Shown here: positions 15,258-22,446 of the stretch, piece by piece
Numbering within the stretch: position 1 is the first letter of the stretch
Layout: each line of letters starts with the position of its first letter
Source of the DNA: a virus
Length of the DNA stretch: 32,048 bases
Virus record (IMG/VR): IMGVR_UViG_3300035158_000330
Coordinates: 1 to 32,048 of that record
Strand: one strand, 5' to 3'
Translations under genes and position numbers: made by a program
The notes under the pieces: model-generated
Seen by the model: only the letters and a program-made list of their open reading frames with translations
The model's database searches: none
Told to the model about the DNA's origin: nothing

Positions 15258-16830
15258 TGTCTCCCTCTGCGGCGGCGAAGCCCGTCAGCCCCGCCGCGAA
15301 CACGGCCCGCGTAAGCAGCTCCTGGAAGTCGCTGCTGTCCAGATTCGGATAGAGCCCGTAAATCTTCTCGCCGATCTCCTCCAGGGACCCGGCGCTCTCG
15401 ATCATCTCCAGAACGGGCTCCAGGAGTTTCGAGATTGCCTCCTCGGCCTCTTGCGCCCCCTGGGACGAAAGTTCGTCTGCGTCATCCTGACCGAAACGTT
15501 CAGGGGCCGATTTCAGAGCATAGAACCGCTTTTTCAGCGACGTGGGCATTGTCGGAGTCTGCAGAAGCGTCTCTCCCTCCTGCGGCATAGGCACGCTGAA
15601 GCGCTCGGATACGTGTTCCGCCGATATGGGCTGCCCCATCTCCGCGAGGTTCTTGTAAACCTCCGATAGTTCCTTGAGGTCCTCCGGCTCCTGCAGGTAG
15701 AACCGGAACCACGGCACCGGCGCGTCCCAGCCGAAATTGAAGCCCACAAGCGGTCTCAGTAACTGCATCCTCACGGTGTTGGACAGTGCCCAACTATCGG
15801 ATTTCACCAGGTCCAGCCGCACTTCGTTGTGCGTCTTGCTTGCTGCAAAGGAGCCCCTTTCTCCCACCTCTGTGGTCAACGTGGCGCCTACGATGGCTTT
15901 ACTCATTTCCCGGTTGCAGAAGGACGCTAGGGTATTGAATATGTTTTCCTTGGTTGCAGCCTTGAGCGCCTCAATGAATTCGATTTCGGTGTTCTTACTG
16001 ATAATGCCCGCTGCATCGGTGCCGAGCGATTGAATAGCATCGCGTAGCGCTTCCTTGTCCTCCTTTGATGCACCCGGTTCGTATTTCCCAACCCGCAGCG
16101 GCATGCCGAAAACTTCCGCAAAACGAACCCAGTCTTTGATGGAATAGTTTTTGAACAGATACATCCAGGCGCAAACCCGCAGCATCCCTACCCGCGTGTC
16201 GTAACCGCTCCTGGCCTTATGGCGGTGGTAGATCACCTTGAAAGGTTGGATATCTTCGCCGCCCCGGTTCTCTTCAGTGATCAGCTTCGGCTCCAGGCTG
16301 TCCACGAAAGTGAACCGTTTCTGGTGAATCCATTTGAGCTTGGCCGGAATAACCTTGCCGCCACTTACTTCCCAGACGATTTCGCATCCAGAAAAGCCCT
16401 TGCCGATGGCGTCCAAAAGGTCAAAAAGCGCATCCTCGAAAGAAGGCAGTGAAAAGGTCACGTCCTGACAGAACTCCAGCACCTTGTCTGTTTGTGCGGG
16501 TCTGCCCCGGCTCCTCTTGGTGGCGGGAGTCCTGGCCCCCTCCTCGTAAGGCAAAATATCGTAGTCCAGCCCCATCACTGCGTTTTTGCGTTTCAAGATC
16601 TCTGCAGAAAGATGAGTGTCCTTTTCCTCCATTTCCTCAAAGAGTTCAGCCTGACTGTAAACATCGCCCTGATCTGCAAACTTCAGATAGGAGGCAAGCT
16701 TTTGCGGCGTGAGTCCTTCGGATGGATAGCTGCTCCAGCGGTCACTGATCGCGACGGTTGATATTTCTTTCGTATCAGGCTTCTTGAGGTCCTCGATCGG
16801 CCTGCCGAACTGGTCAACCAGCATTGCCAT
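15250..16830 (-). CDS. Portal protein, DUF935 (Mu gp29-like)
   Basis: This 526-residue protein carries family landmarks: DRWSSYPSEGLTPQKLASYL near the N-terminus, EMEEKDTHLSAEILKRKNAV (about 65-85), YLFKNYSIKDWVRFAEVFGMPLRVGKYEPGA (about 225-255), and FCNREMSKAIVGATLTTEVG (about 305-325). It forms the dodecameric DNA channel at the head vertex. It follows the large terminase with a one-base overlap and overlaps MuF by eight bases, the standard Mu order. Confidence 0.93.
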   Translation of the reverse strand: MAMLVDQFGRPIEDLKKPDTKEISTVAISDRWSSYPSEGLTPQKLASYLKFADQGDVYSQAELFEEMEEKDTHLSAEILKRKNAVMGLDYDILPYEEGARTPATKRSRGRPAQTDKVLEFCQDVTFSLPSFEDALFDLLDAIGKGFSGCEIVWEVSGGKVIPAKLKWIHQKRFTFVDSLEPKLITEENRGGEDIQPFKVIYHRHKARSGYDTRVGMLRVCAWMYLFKNYSIKDWVRFAEVFGMPLRVGKYEPGASKEDKEALRDAIQSLGTDAAGIISKNTEIEFIEALKAATKENIFNTLASFCNREMSKAIVGATLTTEVGERGSFAASKTHNEVRLDLVKSDSWALSNTVRMQLLRPLVGFNFGWDAPVPWFRFYLQEPEDLKELSEVYKNLAEMGQPISAEHVSERFSVPMPQEGETLLQTPTMPTSLKKRFYALKSAPERFGQDDADELSSQGAQEAEEAISKLLEPVLEMIESAGSLEEIGEKIYGLYPNLDSSDFQELLTRAVFAAGLTGFAAAEGDSA

Positions 16831-18329
16831 CAGTAGGCTCCTCTCTGTGTGCCAAAACGCCGTTTGCTAACACTTTCATATTCAATCGGGCCGCCTTCCA
16901 TTGTGGTGGCCGCATACCAGGCCAGAGCTCCAGCCACTGCCGCATCACCATGCCGCTGGCCGCCGTCTCTGCCTTTACTTCGCAAGGTTTCCGGTACTTT
17001 TGCGACGCCCTTTTCCATGCGTACGGCCCGATGGTCATCCAGAATGTCTGCGTCTTTGGGCAGCGTAATGCTCCCGTCTTCAAAGGCCGCCTTGTAGCGC
17101 GGCATGTTGTCCCTGTACCATTCGTTGCTCAACATTACCTGAGCGATCCGCCAGGAGCCGTATCTCTGCATGGCCACCTCGGCCAGATACTGGCCGTTTC
17201 CTCGCGCATCCAACGCTCCGCCTGAAAAGCGTGGCAGCCGGTCCACCAGGTAGAAGAGAACCTGCTCCTGCTGCCGGAAGGGCACGTTTCTAAGCTCAAT
17301 TGCGCAGGGTGGCCGATAGTGCAGCCCTGGGTTCTGTTGCAACGGCAGGATCACGGTCAGGTCGCCGGTGCGGCCGAAATCCTCGCCGAAAGAGGTAGGC
17401 CAGTTCGGCTCCAGCTTCTCAAGCACCGGCGCCAGGTGTTCCTCGCACCAGGCTGCGGCCTCCGCCTCGCGAATCCGGTCGGAAAGCTGAGCAAACTCCG
17501 TCTTACAGGTCCAGCGCAAAACCGGGATGTCCGGGTCCATGCAAGCCTCGATCAAAGCGCGTGGCAGGTAGATGCCGCTGCCTCTGCTCGGGATGCAGAA
17601 GAGCTCCTCGTCGGCATGCTCGCCATAGAAATTTATAAGCTCCTGGCGCCAGTCGGCCTGGGCTTCGGGCGTCCACTTCCGGTTGAGCCGCAGACAGATC
17701 CGTTCATAGAGCCCCTGAGCCAGGGCCTCGTCCAATGTTGTCCGGTGCAGGCTGTAAGGCTTCTTGCCGGCGCGGATCTCGCCGATGAGTTCGTTGAAAG
17801 GATTCTCGTCGCCGTCGTGGGTGCTGATCACGGCCACCTTGCCGCCCCACATAAGGAAGGCTATCGCCGCCTTGAGCAGGCCCTGTAGGTCGTCGTGAAA
17901 AGCCGCCTCGTCGATTACGGCTTTGCCCTGTTTGCCGCGCAGGTTTGAGGGCCGGGAAGAAAGTGCGACAACCTTCCACCCGGAGGCAAATCGCAGCCTG
18001 AAAGCCTGGATGTCCTTTTTCTCGTCTTCAAAGACAAACTCCTCGATCCGGGCGGCAGCAAGGTTGTAGTGCCTGGCCCAATCGGCGGAATCTTCGATGA
18101 ATTCCAAAGCCATGTCCTTGTTGTATCCCGTATACCAGACGTCCATGCCGTCCTTGCTGGCTGCCGTAAGGGCGTCATCACCGGCCTCTGCCCATGAGGC
18201 CCCGATCCGCCTCGACTTCTCCCAGAGCTTCACCGGACTTTGGTCTTCGATCCACTTCTGCTGGTAGGGCAGCAGCACCGCCGGTGTGCGTTGGGATCTG
18301 TTCTCTTTCCCGGCCCAGCCTTTCATCAC
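16830..18329 (-). CDS. Terminase large subunit (Mu gp28-like)
   Basis: This 499-residue packaging motor has an ATPase half with a non-canonical Walker A around residues 37-45 (EKSRRIGAS), Walker B at 138-143 (VIDEAA) and a coupling ISTHDGD motif (about 169-174). The RNase H-fold nuclease half carries GEDFGRTGD at 315-323 and H460-G-D462, consistent with the acidic metal-binding residues. It cuts and translocates DNA into proheads. In Mu-like phages packaging is headful and takes host DNA at the ends. It follows directly on the small subunit gene. Confidence 0.93.
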   Translation of the reverse strand: MMKGWAGKENRSQRTPAVLLPYQQKWIEDQSPVKLWEKSRRIGASWAEAGDDALTAASKDGMDVWYTGYNKDMALEFIEDSADWARHYNLAAARIEEFVFEDEKKDIQAFRLRFASGWKVVALSSRPSNLRGKQGKAVIDEAAFHDDLQGLLKAAIAFLMWGGKVAVISTHDGDENPFNELIGEIRAGKKPYSLHRTTLDEALAQGLYERICLRLNRKWTPEAQADWRQELINFYGEHADEELFCIPSRGSGIYLPRALIEACMDPDIPVLRWTCKTEFAQLSDRIREAEAAAWCEEHLAPVLEKLEPNWPTSFGEDFGRTGDLTVILPLQQNPGLHYRPPCAIELRNVPFRQQEQVLFYLVDRLPRFSGGALDARGNGQYLAEVAMQRYGSWRIAQVMLSNEWYRDNMPRYKAAFEDGSITLPKDADILDDHRAVRMEKGVAKVPETLRSKGRDGGQRHGDAAVAGALAWYAATTMEGGPIEYESVSKRRFGTQRGAY

Positions 18330-18886
18330 TACTCACCCAGTAAAATCTTGCGCCTGATCTCGTCGGCCGCCTCTGCAGACAAGCCGCCCGGAGCTGGCTT
18401 GCCTGCCTGCTTGGCCGCTTTCTCCTGACGAACCAGCTCCGCCTCGACTTTTTTGGCCGCCGCCTGTGCCCTTATCAATTCGGCCACGGCGATGATGGCC
18501 GAGCTGGTAGACTTTGTTGTCTTGGTCAGCGTCTCCAGGTCGGCATTGGCCGCCAGGATCGCCTCGGCGCCGATGGAGATCACCAGGTTGGTGAGCGCCT
18601 CGGCGTTATTGTCCATGTTCTGCGGCATCAGGCCCGCCACAAGCTGAGATAGCGTCTCGCGTCGCTGGTGCAGTGCCCGCTCGTTGCGAAGCGCCTCGTA
18701 ATAACGGCTGATGGCCCGGCCGGAGATGTCGCAGCCGTGCGATCTGGCGAGTTCCTCGGCCGACTCCTCGGTGAGGTCGCGCCGGTCGAGCTTCTCGATG
18801 ATCTCGTCCTGGAGGTCATGAGGCAGCTCCAAAAACTTGTGCCGGGCCTTTTTGGCCCGCGCCAGCATCAGGTCCCTGTGATTCAT
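18329..18886 (-). CDS. Terminase small subunit, DUF3486 (Mu gp27-like)
   Basis: This 185-residue helical protein matches DUF3486: LPHDLQDEIIEKL, then EELARSHGCDISGRAISRYYEAL (a helix-turn-helix-like segment, about 40-65), then a long helical region including LVISIGAEAILAANADLETLTKTTKSTSSA. It recognises the packaging start near the repressor-proximal end and feeds the large subunit. Its start overlaps the previous stop by four bases (ATGA). Confidence 0.88.
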   Translation of the reverse strand: MNHRDLMLARAKKARHKFLELPHDLQDEIIEKLDRRDLTEESAEELARSHGCDISGRAISRYYEALRNERALHQRRETLSQLVAGLMPQNMDNNAEALTNLVISIGAEAILAANADLETLTKTTKSTSSAIIAVAELIRAQAAAKKVEAELVRQEKAAKQAGKPAPGGLSAEAADEIRRKILLGE

Positions 18887-19131
18887 GAGGTAATCCCGAG
18901 ATCTTTCTCAATTCTCTTGATCTCTTCCAGCAATTCTCGATAGCTTTGCACAACCGCCCAGAGTTCCATTGTCTCCTGCGACGCTCTCTCCGCCCTGAGA
19001 TCCTCGACCCTGACATCAGGATCAAGACAGTCGCGGGCCGAGTCTCTGAGCCTTTTCGCTCGGACTTCAAATCCCTCAGCCTCAGCGCGGAACAGTTTCA
19101 GTCGCGCCATGCGTTTATCTCGCTCACTCAT
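18883..19131 (-). CDS. Small coiled-coil protein in Mu gp25/gp26 position
   Basis: This 82-residue, highly charged, almost wholly helical protein (AEAEGFEVRAKRLRDSARDC..., LWAVVQSYRELLEEIKRIEKDLG) lies behind GGGGAGG. It sits between the membrane genes and the small terminase, where Mu encodes gp25/gp26. No membrane segment or motif is visible. Its function is unknown. Confidence 0.65.
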   Translation of the reverse strand: MSERDKRMARLKLFRAEAEGFEVRAKRLRDSARDCLDPDVRVEDLRAERASQETMELWAVVQSYRELLEEIKRIEKDLGITS

Positions 19132-19146
19132 TTATTCCTCCCCGAC

Positions 19147-19473
19147 CTACGGGTCTCTCTGCCCCTGGCGTACCACGGGGCAGAACTGATTCTTTTCTAT
19201 GCTATCGCAGAGCCTGGTCATGGCCTGCGCATTCATGACCACAATCTCCTTCAGGTCGCCGGCGGTTGTCTGATACGATTCCACCAGCTTGACATTGTTC
19301 TCGTACATCTTTACCACCGCCTCGAAGCGCTTGCCTTGCATTCCTGCCAATAGCAGCGATAACACCCAGGGGCCAATCACCAGAATGAAAAGTAACAGCG
19401 CGAAAGGCCATGAACTGAGAAACTTGAAAACATTCAAAAGGGCGGTGATGATCGAGATCTGATCTGGTGGCAT
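19147..19473 (-). CDS. Membrane-anchored coiled-coil protein, possible spanin/holin accessory
   Basis: This 108-residue protein has one long or two closely spaced membrane segments (about residues 14-44, WPFALLLFILVIGPWVLSLLLAG), then a helical C-terminal domain (FEAVVKMYENNVKLVESYQ..., VVMNAQAMTRLCDSI). The layout fits an inner-membrane lysis accessory such as an i-spanin, or a Mu-type lysis-region protein, but no partner lipoprotein (o-spanin) was found. GAGGAGGG precedes the ATG. It lies in the lysis block between the holin-like gene and the terminase genes. Confidence 0.6.
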   Translation of the reverse strand: MPPDQISIITALLNVFKFLSSWPFALLLFILVIGPWVLSLLLAGMQGKRFEAVVKMYENNVKLVESYQTTAGDLKEIVVMNAQAMTRLCDSIEKNQFCPVVRQGQRDP

Positions 19474-19485
19474 GCGTCCCTCCTC

Positions 19486-20061
19486 TTACTTTGTACCGGC
19501 CTGGGCGAGATAACCCTCTAGCTTTTCGTCCTTATCCTTCGAGCCCTTGCTGGAACCAAAGAAAAATTGGATGATGGCCGTAACACCCGCCGTCAGGGTG
19601 CCGAAAAGGCTGCCCAGTAAAAAGGTCACATATTGGGGCATCGCCTCGGGCAGCTTTCCTTTGAGCACAAGAACCATCATCACGATTATGGACACGAAAA
19701 AGCCAACGACGAATCCATAGGCGAGGACGTACAGGTTGATATCCCGCTTGCCTGTGGCCTTCGTGGTCTCAACGTGCATGCGCCTTGCACTCGCCACGTC
19801 CGCATATCCGATCTTCACTCGCTCAATGGCCAGCTCCTCCAGCCTCTCCTCGTGCCTATTCTGCAGCTCCCTCAGCTTGATGGCCGCATCCGGGTCGGCA
19901 GTCATCTTCGCATAGATGTCGGCTGGATCTTCCGGGTCCGCGCCCCAGAGCTTCGCCACCAGGTTGCCGGCAAGTTGCCCTCCCATAGGACCTGCCACCG
20001 CGTTGCCCAGCAGGCTTGCGCCCATGCTGGTGATCGATTTCCCTAGTTCTTTCCAGCCCAT
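19486..20061 (-). CDS. Holin-like protein (GTA-type three-TM holin family)
   Basis: This 191-residue protein starts at ATG 20061, chosen because GGAGGGAGG sits just upstream. The longer frame overlaps the amidase gene. The start MGWKELGKSITSMGASLLGNAVAGPMGGQLAG, then a charged helical middle (LQNRHEERLEELAIERVKIG...SARRMHVE), and two strong C-terminal membrane segments (about 120-142 and 152-175) with a Gly-rich break fit the holin family of gene transfer agents and Mu-like phages. It would permeabilise the inner membrane so that the adjacent amidase reaches the wall. Confidence 0.72.
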   Translation of the reverse strand: MGWKELGKSITSMGASLLGNAVAGPMGGQLAGNLVAKLWGADPEDPADIYAKMTADPDAAIKLRELQNRHEERLEELAIERVKIGYADVASARRMHVETTKATGKRDINLYVLAYGFVVGFFVSIIVMMVLVLKGKLPEAMPQYVTFLLGSLFGTLTAGVTAIIQFFFGSSKGSKDKDEKLEGYLAQAGTK

Positions 20062-20089
20062 GCCTCCCTCCTGGGTGTCCAAAAAATAT

Positions 20090-20632
20090 CTAACCCGCCG
20101 CAAGATCGGCGTAATTCCTCAATCCGAGCCCGATCGCTTCCGCCAATGCGAGCTGGTTTTCCGGCTCCCTCAACCACTGTCTAGTTTCGGGATTGGACAA
20201 GAATTCGCACTCGATTAGACAAGCTGGACAGTGGCTTTCTCGCAACACATAGAAATTGGACTGCTGCACGCCTCGCTGCTTGTGATCCGGAAATTTATCC
20301 ATAAGAGCCTGAGCTATGGCCTCGCCCAAAGGCTCGCTGACAAGCGTCTTCTCATAGATGTGGACGCTCATTCCCGAGATCGTGGTGTTATGGAAAGCAT
20401 CGCAGTGGATCGAGACAAAGAGATCCGCGCCCCACTTATGCGCCAGCCAGCACCGGTGATAGAGTGAAATTGCGACATCTCTCTGCCTGGAGAGCATCAC
20501 CTTAAAACGGTGATCGATAAGAACCGGCCGCAGCAAAAGAGCAATGCTCAAATTGATGTCGTCTTCTTCGGCATATCCCCACGCAGCGCCGTTATCATCA
20601 CCACCATGCCCAGGATCGATAAATACCTTCAT
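20090..20632 (-). CDS. N-acetylmuramoyl-L-alanine amidase (Amidase_3), endolysin
   Basis: This 180-residue zinc-dependent amidase begins MKVFIDPGHGG, with zinc ligand His9. The family acidic ligand is at Glu22/Glu23, the second His is in SIHCDA (His76), and the catalytic Glu is in LIECEFLSN (Glu141). It cleaves the bond between MurNAc and the stem peptide to lyse the cell. The protein is a bare catalytic domain without signal peptide, so export depends on the holin encoded next. Its start overlaps the stop of the upstream small gene by one base. Confidence 0.92.
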   Translation of the reverse strand: MKVFIDPGHGGDDNGAAWGYAEEDDINLSIALLLRPVLIDHRFKVMLSRQRDVAISLYHRCWLAHKWGADLFVSIHCDAFHNTTISGMSVHIYEKTLVSEPLGEAIAQALMDKFPDHKQRGVQQSNFYVLRESHCPACLIECEFLSNPETRQWLREPENQLALAEAIGLGLRNYADLAAG

Positions 20633-20799
20633 TATTCCAACCTCTGATCTCTCTCAGTCTGCATGGCCCTGAGCCGCTCCGAATAACCTTTCACGGCCGG
20701 GCACCACCCTTTCTCTTGAAACACCTGGCATACAAAATCTGACGGCCTCTTGTCCGCCGGGCAGTGAATACACTCGTAATGCGCGCCCCAAAGTGCCAT
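20632..20799 (-). CDS. Small Cys-rich protein upstream of the endolysin
   Basis: This 55-residue reading frame starts ATG at 20799 (MALWGAHYECIHCPADKRPS) and ends in TAATG overlap with the amidase, so the two are probably translated together. It has four Cys (CIHC, then DFVC and GWCP), suggesting a small zinc knuckle, and no membrane segment. AAGGGG upstream is a weak ribosome site. It fills the otherwise unexplained 185-base gap between two genes. The family is not recognised. Confidence 0.6.
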   Translation of the reverse strand: MALWGAHYECIHCPADKRPSDFVCQVFQEKGWCPAVKGYSERLRAMQTERDQRLE

Positions 20800-20817
20800 G
20801 CCCCTTGCCTCTGTGGC

Positions 20818-21132
20818 TCAGATCATCGGAGATTCCTCAACCGCTTCGAAAATATGCGCCCTTTCCGGCGCCGGCATGATCGCCAGCTTGCCCGCGTCGG
20901 GCCGGGCGCTCGTCCTTATGTAAATGAAAGTGATCGCCCTAGGGTCGAACAGCTCTGTCATGTGCACCCCGTCCGGCGCCACCAGAAAGAACCTGCTCCC
21001 CAGCGCCAACTCCTGCTCAAAGGCCCTATAGAAGTCCCGCACCGTCGCCTCGGCCCTGCCGTCAAGCTGGACCTCCGCCTTCGCCTGATAGGCGCAGAAG
21101 TCGATGATTTGCGCTTTTTTCGATTCGCCCAT
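20818..21132 (-). CDS. Unknown protein, first gene of the late operon
   Basis: This 104-residue soluble protein (IIDFCAYQAKAEVQLDGRAEATV..., RFFLVAPDGVHMTELFDPRAITFIYI) belongs to no family I recognise. Its start lies only 11 bases past a strong terminator hairpin (21144-21187), so it is made only if transcription passes the hairpin. The ribosome site is poor. Position suggests a late-operon or lysis-timing role, but nothing in the sequence confirms it. The next gene begins 18 bases on. Confidence 0.6.
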   Translation of the reverse strand: MGESKKAQIIDFCAYQAKAEVQLDGRAEATVRDFYRAFEQELALGSRFFLVAPDGVHMTELFDPRAITFIYIRTSARPDAGKLAIMPAPERAHIFEAVEESPMI

Positions 21133-21143
21133 CGGCAGCCCCC

Positions 21144-21187
21144 AAAAAAACCCGACCTATCACTCGCAGGTGATAAGCCGGGTTTTT
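21144..21187 (-). terminator. Strong near-symmetrical terminator between early and late genes
   Basis: AAACCCG...CTATCAC pairs with GTGATA...CGGGTTT around a short loop, flanked by A-run and T-run, so it could act on both strands. On the minus strand it ends in seven T residues. It lies past the last early gene and directly in front of the late operon's first gene, just after a promoter-like sequence (21197-21225). It is therefore both an early-operon stop and a potential leader attenuator. Confidence 0.85.
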
Positions 21188-21196
21188 CCCGTCCTT

Positions 21197-21225
21197 ATCA
21201 TATGTTGTAAGGGTTTACGCTTCAA
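21197..21225 (-). promoter_or_regulatory. Candidate late promoter
   Basis: The minus strand carries TTGAAG (21225-21220), a 17-base spacer and TATGAT (21202-21197), a good sigma-70-type match. Transcription would begin near 21190 and meet the hairpin at 21187-21144 almost at once. Confidence 0.5.
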
Positions 21226-21296
21226 GCCGCCAGAAGAGCCGGGTTTGTCCTCATCCTCTCCTGGCTACCGCCCCAATAAAAACCGTTTATCTGAAA

Positions 21297-21467
21297 CTAC
21301 CGCGAATCAGCATCTTTGTCAACTATGTCCGGCTCCACCTTGATGCAGCCGGTAAACTTGAGGAGTCTGAGCCCGTTGGGCCTTTGGATCTCCGTCACCT
21401 CGGTGTCCTTCACGTTGTGCTCTCGGAAAAAGGCCCTCACGATCGCCCTGGCGTCCTCGTATTGCAT
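21297..21467 (-). CDS. Small unknown protein, last gene before the early terminator
   Basis: This 56-residue protein begins MQYEDARAIVRAFFREHNVKD. The start at 21467 is chosen because GGAGG lies just before it. A GTG six codons earlier would lack a ribosome site. The sequence looks like a small alpha/beta domain (TEVTEIQRPNGLRLLKF, TGCIKVEPDIV). There is no recognised family. It lies downstream of the GemA-like gene, after a gap holding a near match to the transposase end site. Confidence 0.6.
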   Translation of the reverse strand: MQYEDARAIVRAFFREHNVKDTEVTEIQRPNGLRLLKFTGCIKVEPDIVDKDADSR

Positions 21468-21496
21468 TTCTCCCTCCAAGCTCACACGGTAGTCCT

Positions 21497-21512
21497 ATCT
21501 CAAACCATCTGC
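21497..21512 (-). other. Internal near-match to the prophage end (transposase) site
   Basis: The minus strand reads GCAGATGGTTTGAGAT, which matches 14 of 16 bases of end site R1 (CCAAATGGTTTGAGAT). It lies in the short gap after the GemA-like gene. It may be a regulatory or internal transposase-binding site, or chance. Confidence 0.4.
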
Positions 21513-21517
21513 AAATG

Positions 21518-22027
21518 TCAATCGTAAATAGCCTTCGCACCTTTAGGTTCCGTCCATCTTCGTGCCATTGCCTTGAGGGCCTCTATAACTTGGTGGGCCG
21601 TGCCCTCGTCGAGAAACCGAAGGTCCATCATACCGAATCGCCTGTATAGGAAGCTTCGCAGGGCCTTGTGCTTCTCGTTCGCAGTGGATACCTGCGGCCA
21701 CCTGGCCTCGATGTGCGCGAGCTGTCCCGGCGTCGCCATGCCGGCCCTGTGCTGCGGAAACTCTTTTTTCCAGTATGCCAGCCGCTCCTGGAAATAGTTA
21801 CGCCCGGCCTCCGGCCGCCGCGCCCTGGTTGACGGTCTCCAGCCGCATTCGCGGAAGGCTTCGACCAAACGCCGTAGCTCTAGATCGTTCAGGTCAGAGC
21901 AGGACCTCCGGCCGCCAAAGCGCGCAGCAATGAAATCCCGCCGCGTGCCCTCGTCTAGGCCGAGATCCTTGGCCGCAATGTGCGCCTGGGCCAGGAGCCG
22001 CCTGCGATTTGCTGCGGCTTGGCTCAT
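21518..22027 (-). CDS. gemA: GemA-like regulatory protein (Mu gp16 family, DUF1018)
   Basis: This 169-residue protein starts at ATG 22027 (MSQAAANRRRLLAQAHIAAKDLGLD), overlapping the upstream stop as ATGA. The much longer frame is rejected. The opening RRRLLAQAHIAAKDLGLDEGTRRDF and the C-terminal ATPGQLAHIEARW...FLYRRFGMMDLRFLDEGTAHQVIEALKAM fit the GemA/gp16 family. In Mu, GemA modulates host gene expression and DNA topology during the early-to-middle switch. Its exact action here is unknown. Confidence 0.85.
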   Translation of the reverse strand: MSQAAANRRRLLAQAHIAAKDLGLDEGTRRDFIAARFGGRRSCSDLNDLELRRLVEAFRECGWRPSTRARRPEAGRNYFQERLAYWKKEFPQHRAGMATPGQLAHIEARWPQVSTANEKHKALRSFLYRRFGMMDLRFLDEGTAHQVIEALKAMARRWTEPKGAKAIYD

Positions 22028-22446
22028 TCGCGCTCCTTTGCCATCGCCAGCTCTCTCCAGTATGGCGGCCGCTTGCAGCCACCCCAACGATTCAGAAAAG
22101 CCCTGATGATCTTCTCGTCTTGAGAGATCAGCCAGTCCATGAGAAGCGATTCTTGCTCGGCGAGAAGCGATTCTTGCTCGGCAACATTTACCAGGTGTGT
22201 GTGCAAATATCTTGTTTGCCAGTCGCTGTAGAGTACTCTTTTCTTGTCTTTCGGCTTCTTGTGTATCCACAGTTGGACGGTTTCGCCATAAACTCTGAGC
22301 CGTACTGCCTCACCGCTCTTGGCAAAATGCTTCGCCCAGACATAGACGGCTTCGTCCTTATCATGTCTGCATGGCAGCCCGTCCTTGCAGAGATGCTGCA
22401 CATATTTGACGCGGCACTCGTCGCACCAGTAGCCTACGGTTGTCAT
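22024..22446 (-). CDS. Cys-rich early protein with internal heptad duplication
   Basis: This 140-residue protein has an N-terminal metal-binding-like cluster (CDECRVKYVQHLCKDGLPCRHD, residues 8-29: CxxC, two further Cys, one His). A basic central region (WIHKKPKDKKRVLY) follows, then a helical C-terminus. In the helix the heptad AEQESLL is repeated by an exact 21-base tandem duplication (22142-22183). It precedes GemA in an ATGA overlap and follows a long untranslated stretch. The family is not recognised. Nucleic-acid binding is plausible from the Cys cluster and charge. Confidence 0.65.
   Translation of the reverse strand: MTTVGYWCDECRVKYVQHLCKDGLPCRHDKDEAVYVWAKHFAKSGEAVRLRVYGETVQLWIHKKPKDKKRVLYSDWQTRYLHTHLVNVAEQESLLAEQESLLMDWLISQDEKIIRAFLNRWGGCKRPPYWRELAMAKERE
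22142..22183 (-). repeat. 21-base in-frame tandem duplication
   Basis: GAGAAGCGATTCTTGCTCGG plus one C is repeated exactly, head to tail, adding seven residues (one helical heptad) to the Cys-rich early protein. Confidence 0.9.

Noticed and set aside
21518-22270. 250-residue version of the GemA-like protein
   Set aside because: The extension lies antiphase over the upstream Cys-rich gene. The ATGA start at 22027 and the family N-terminus support the short form.
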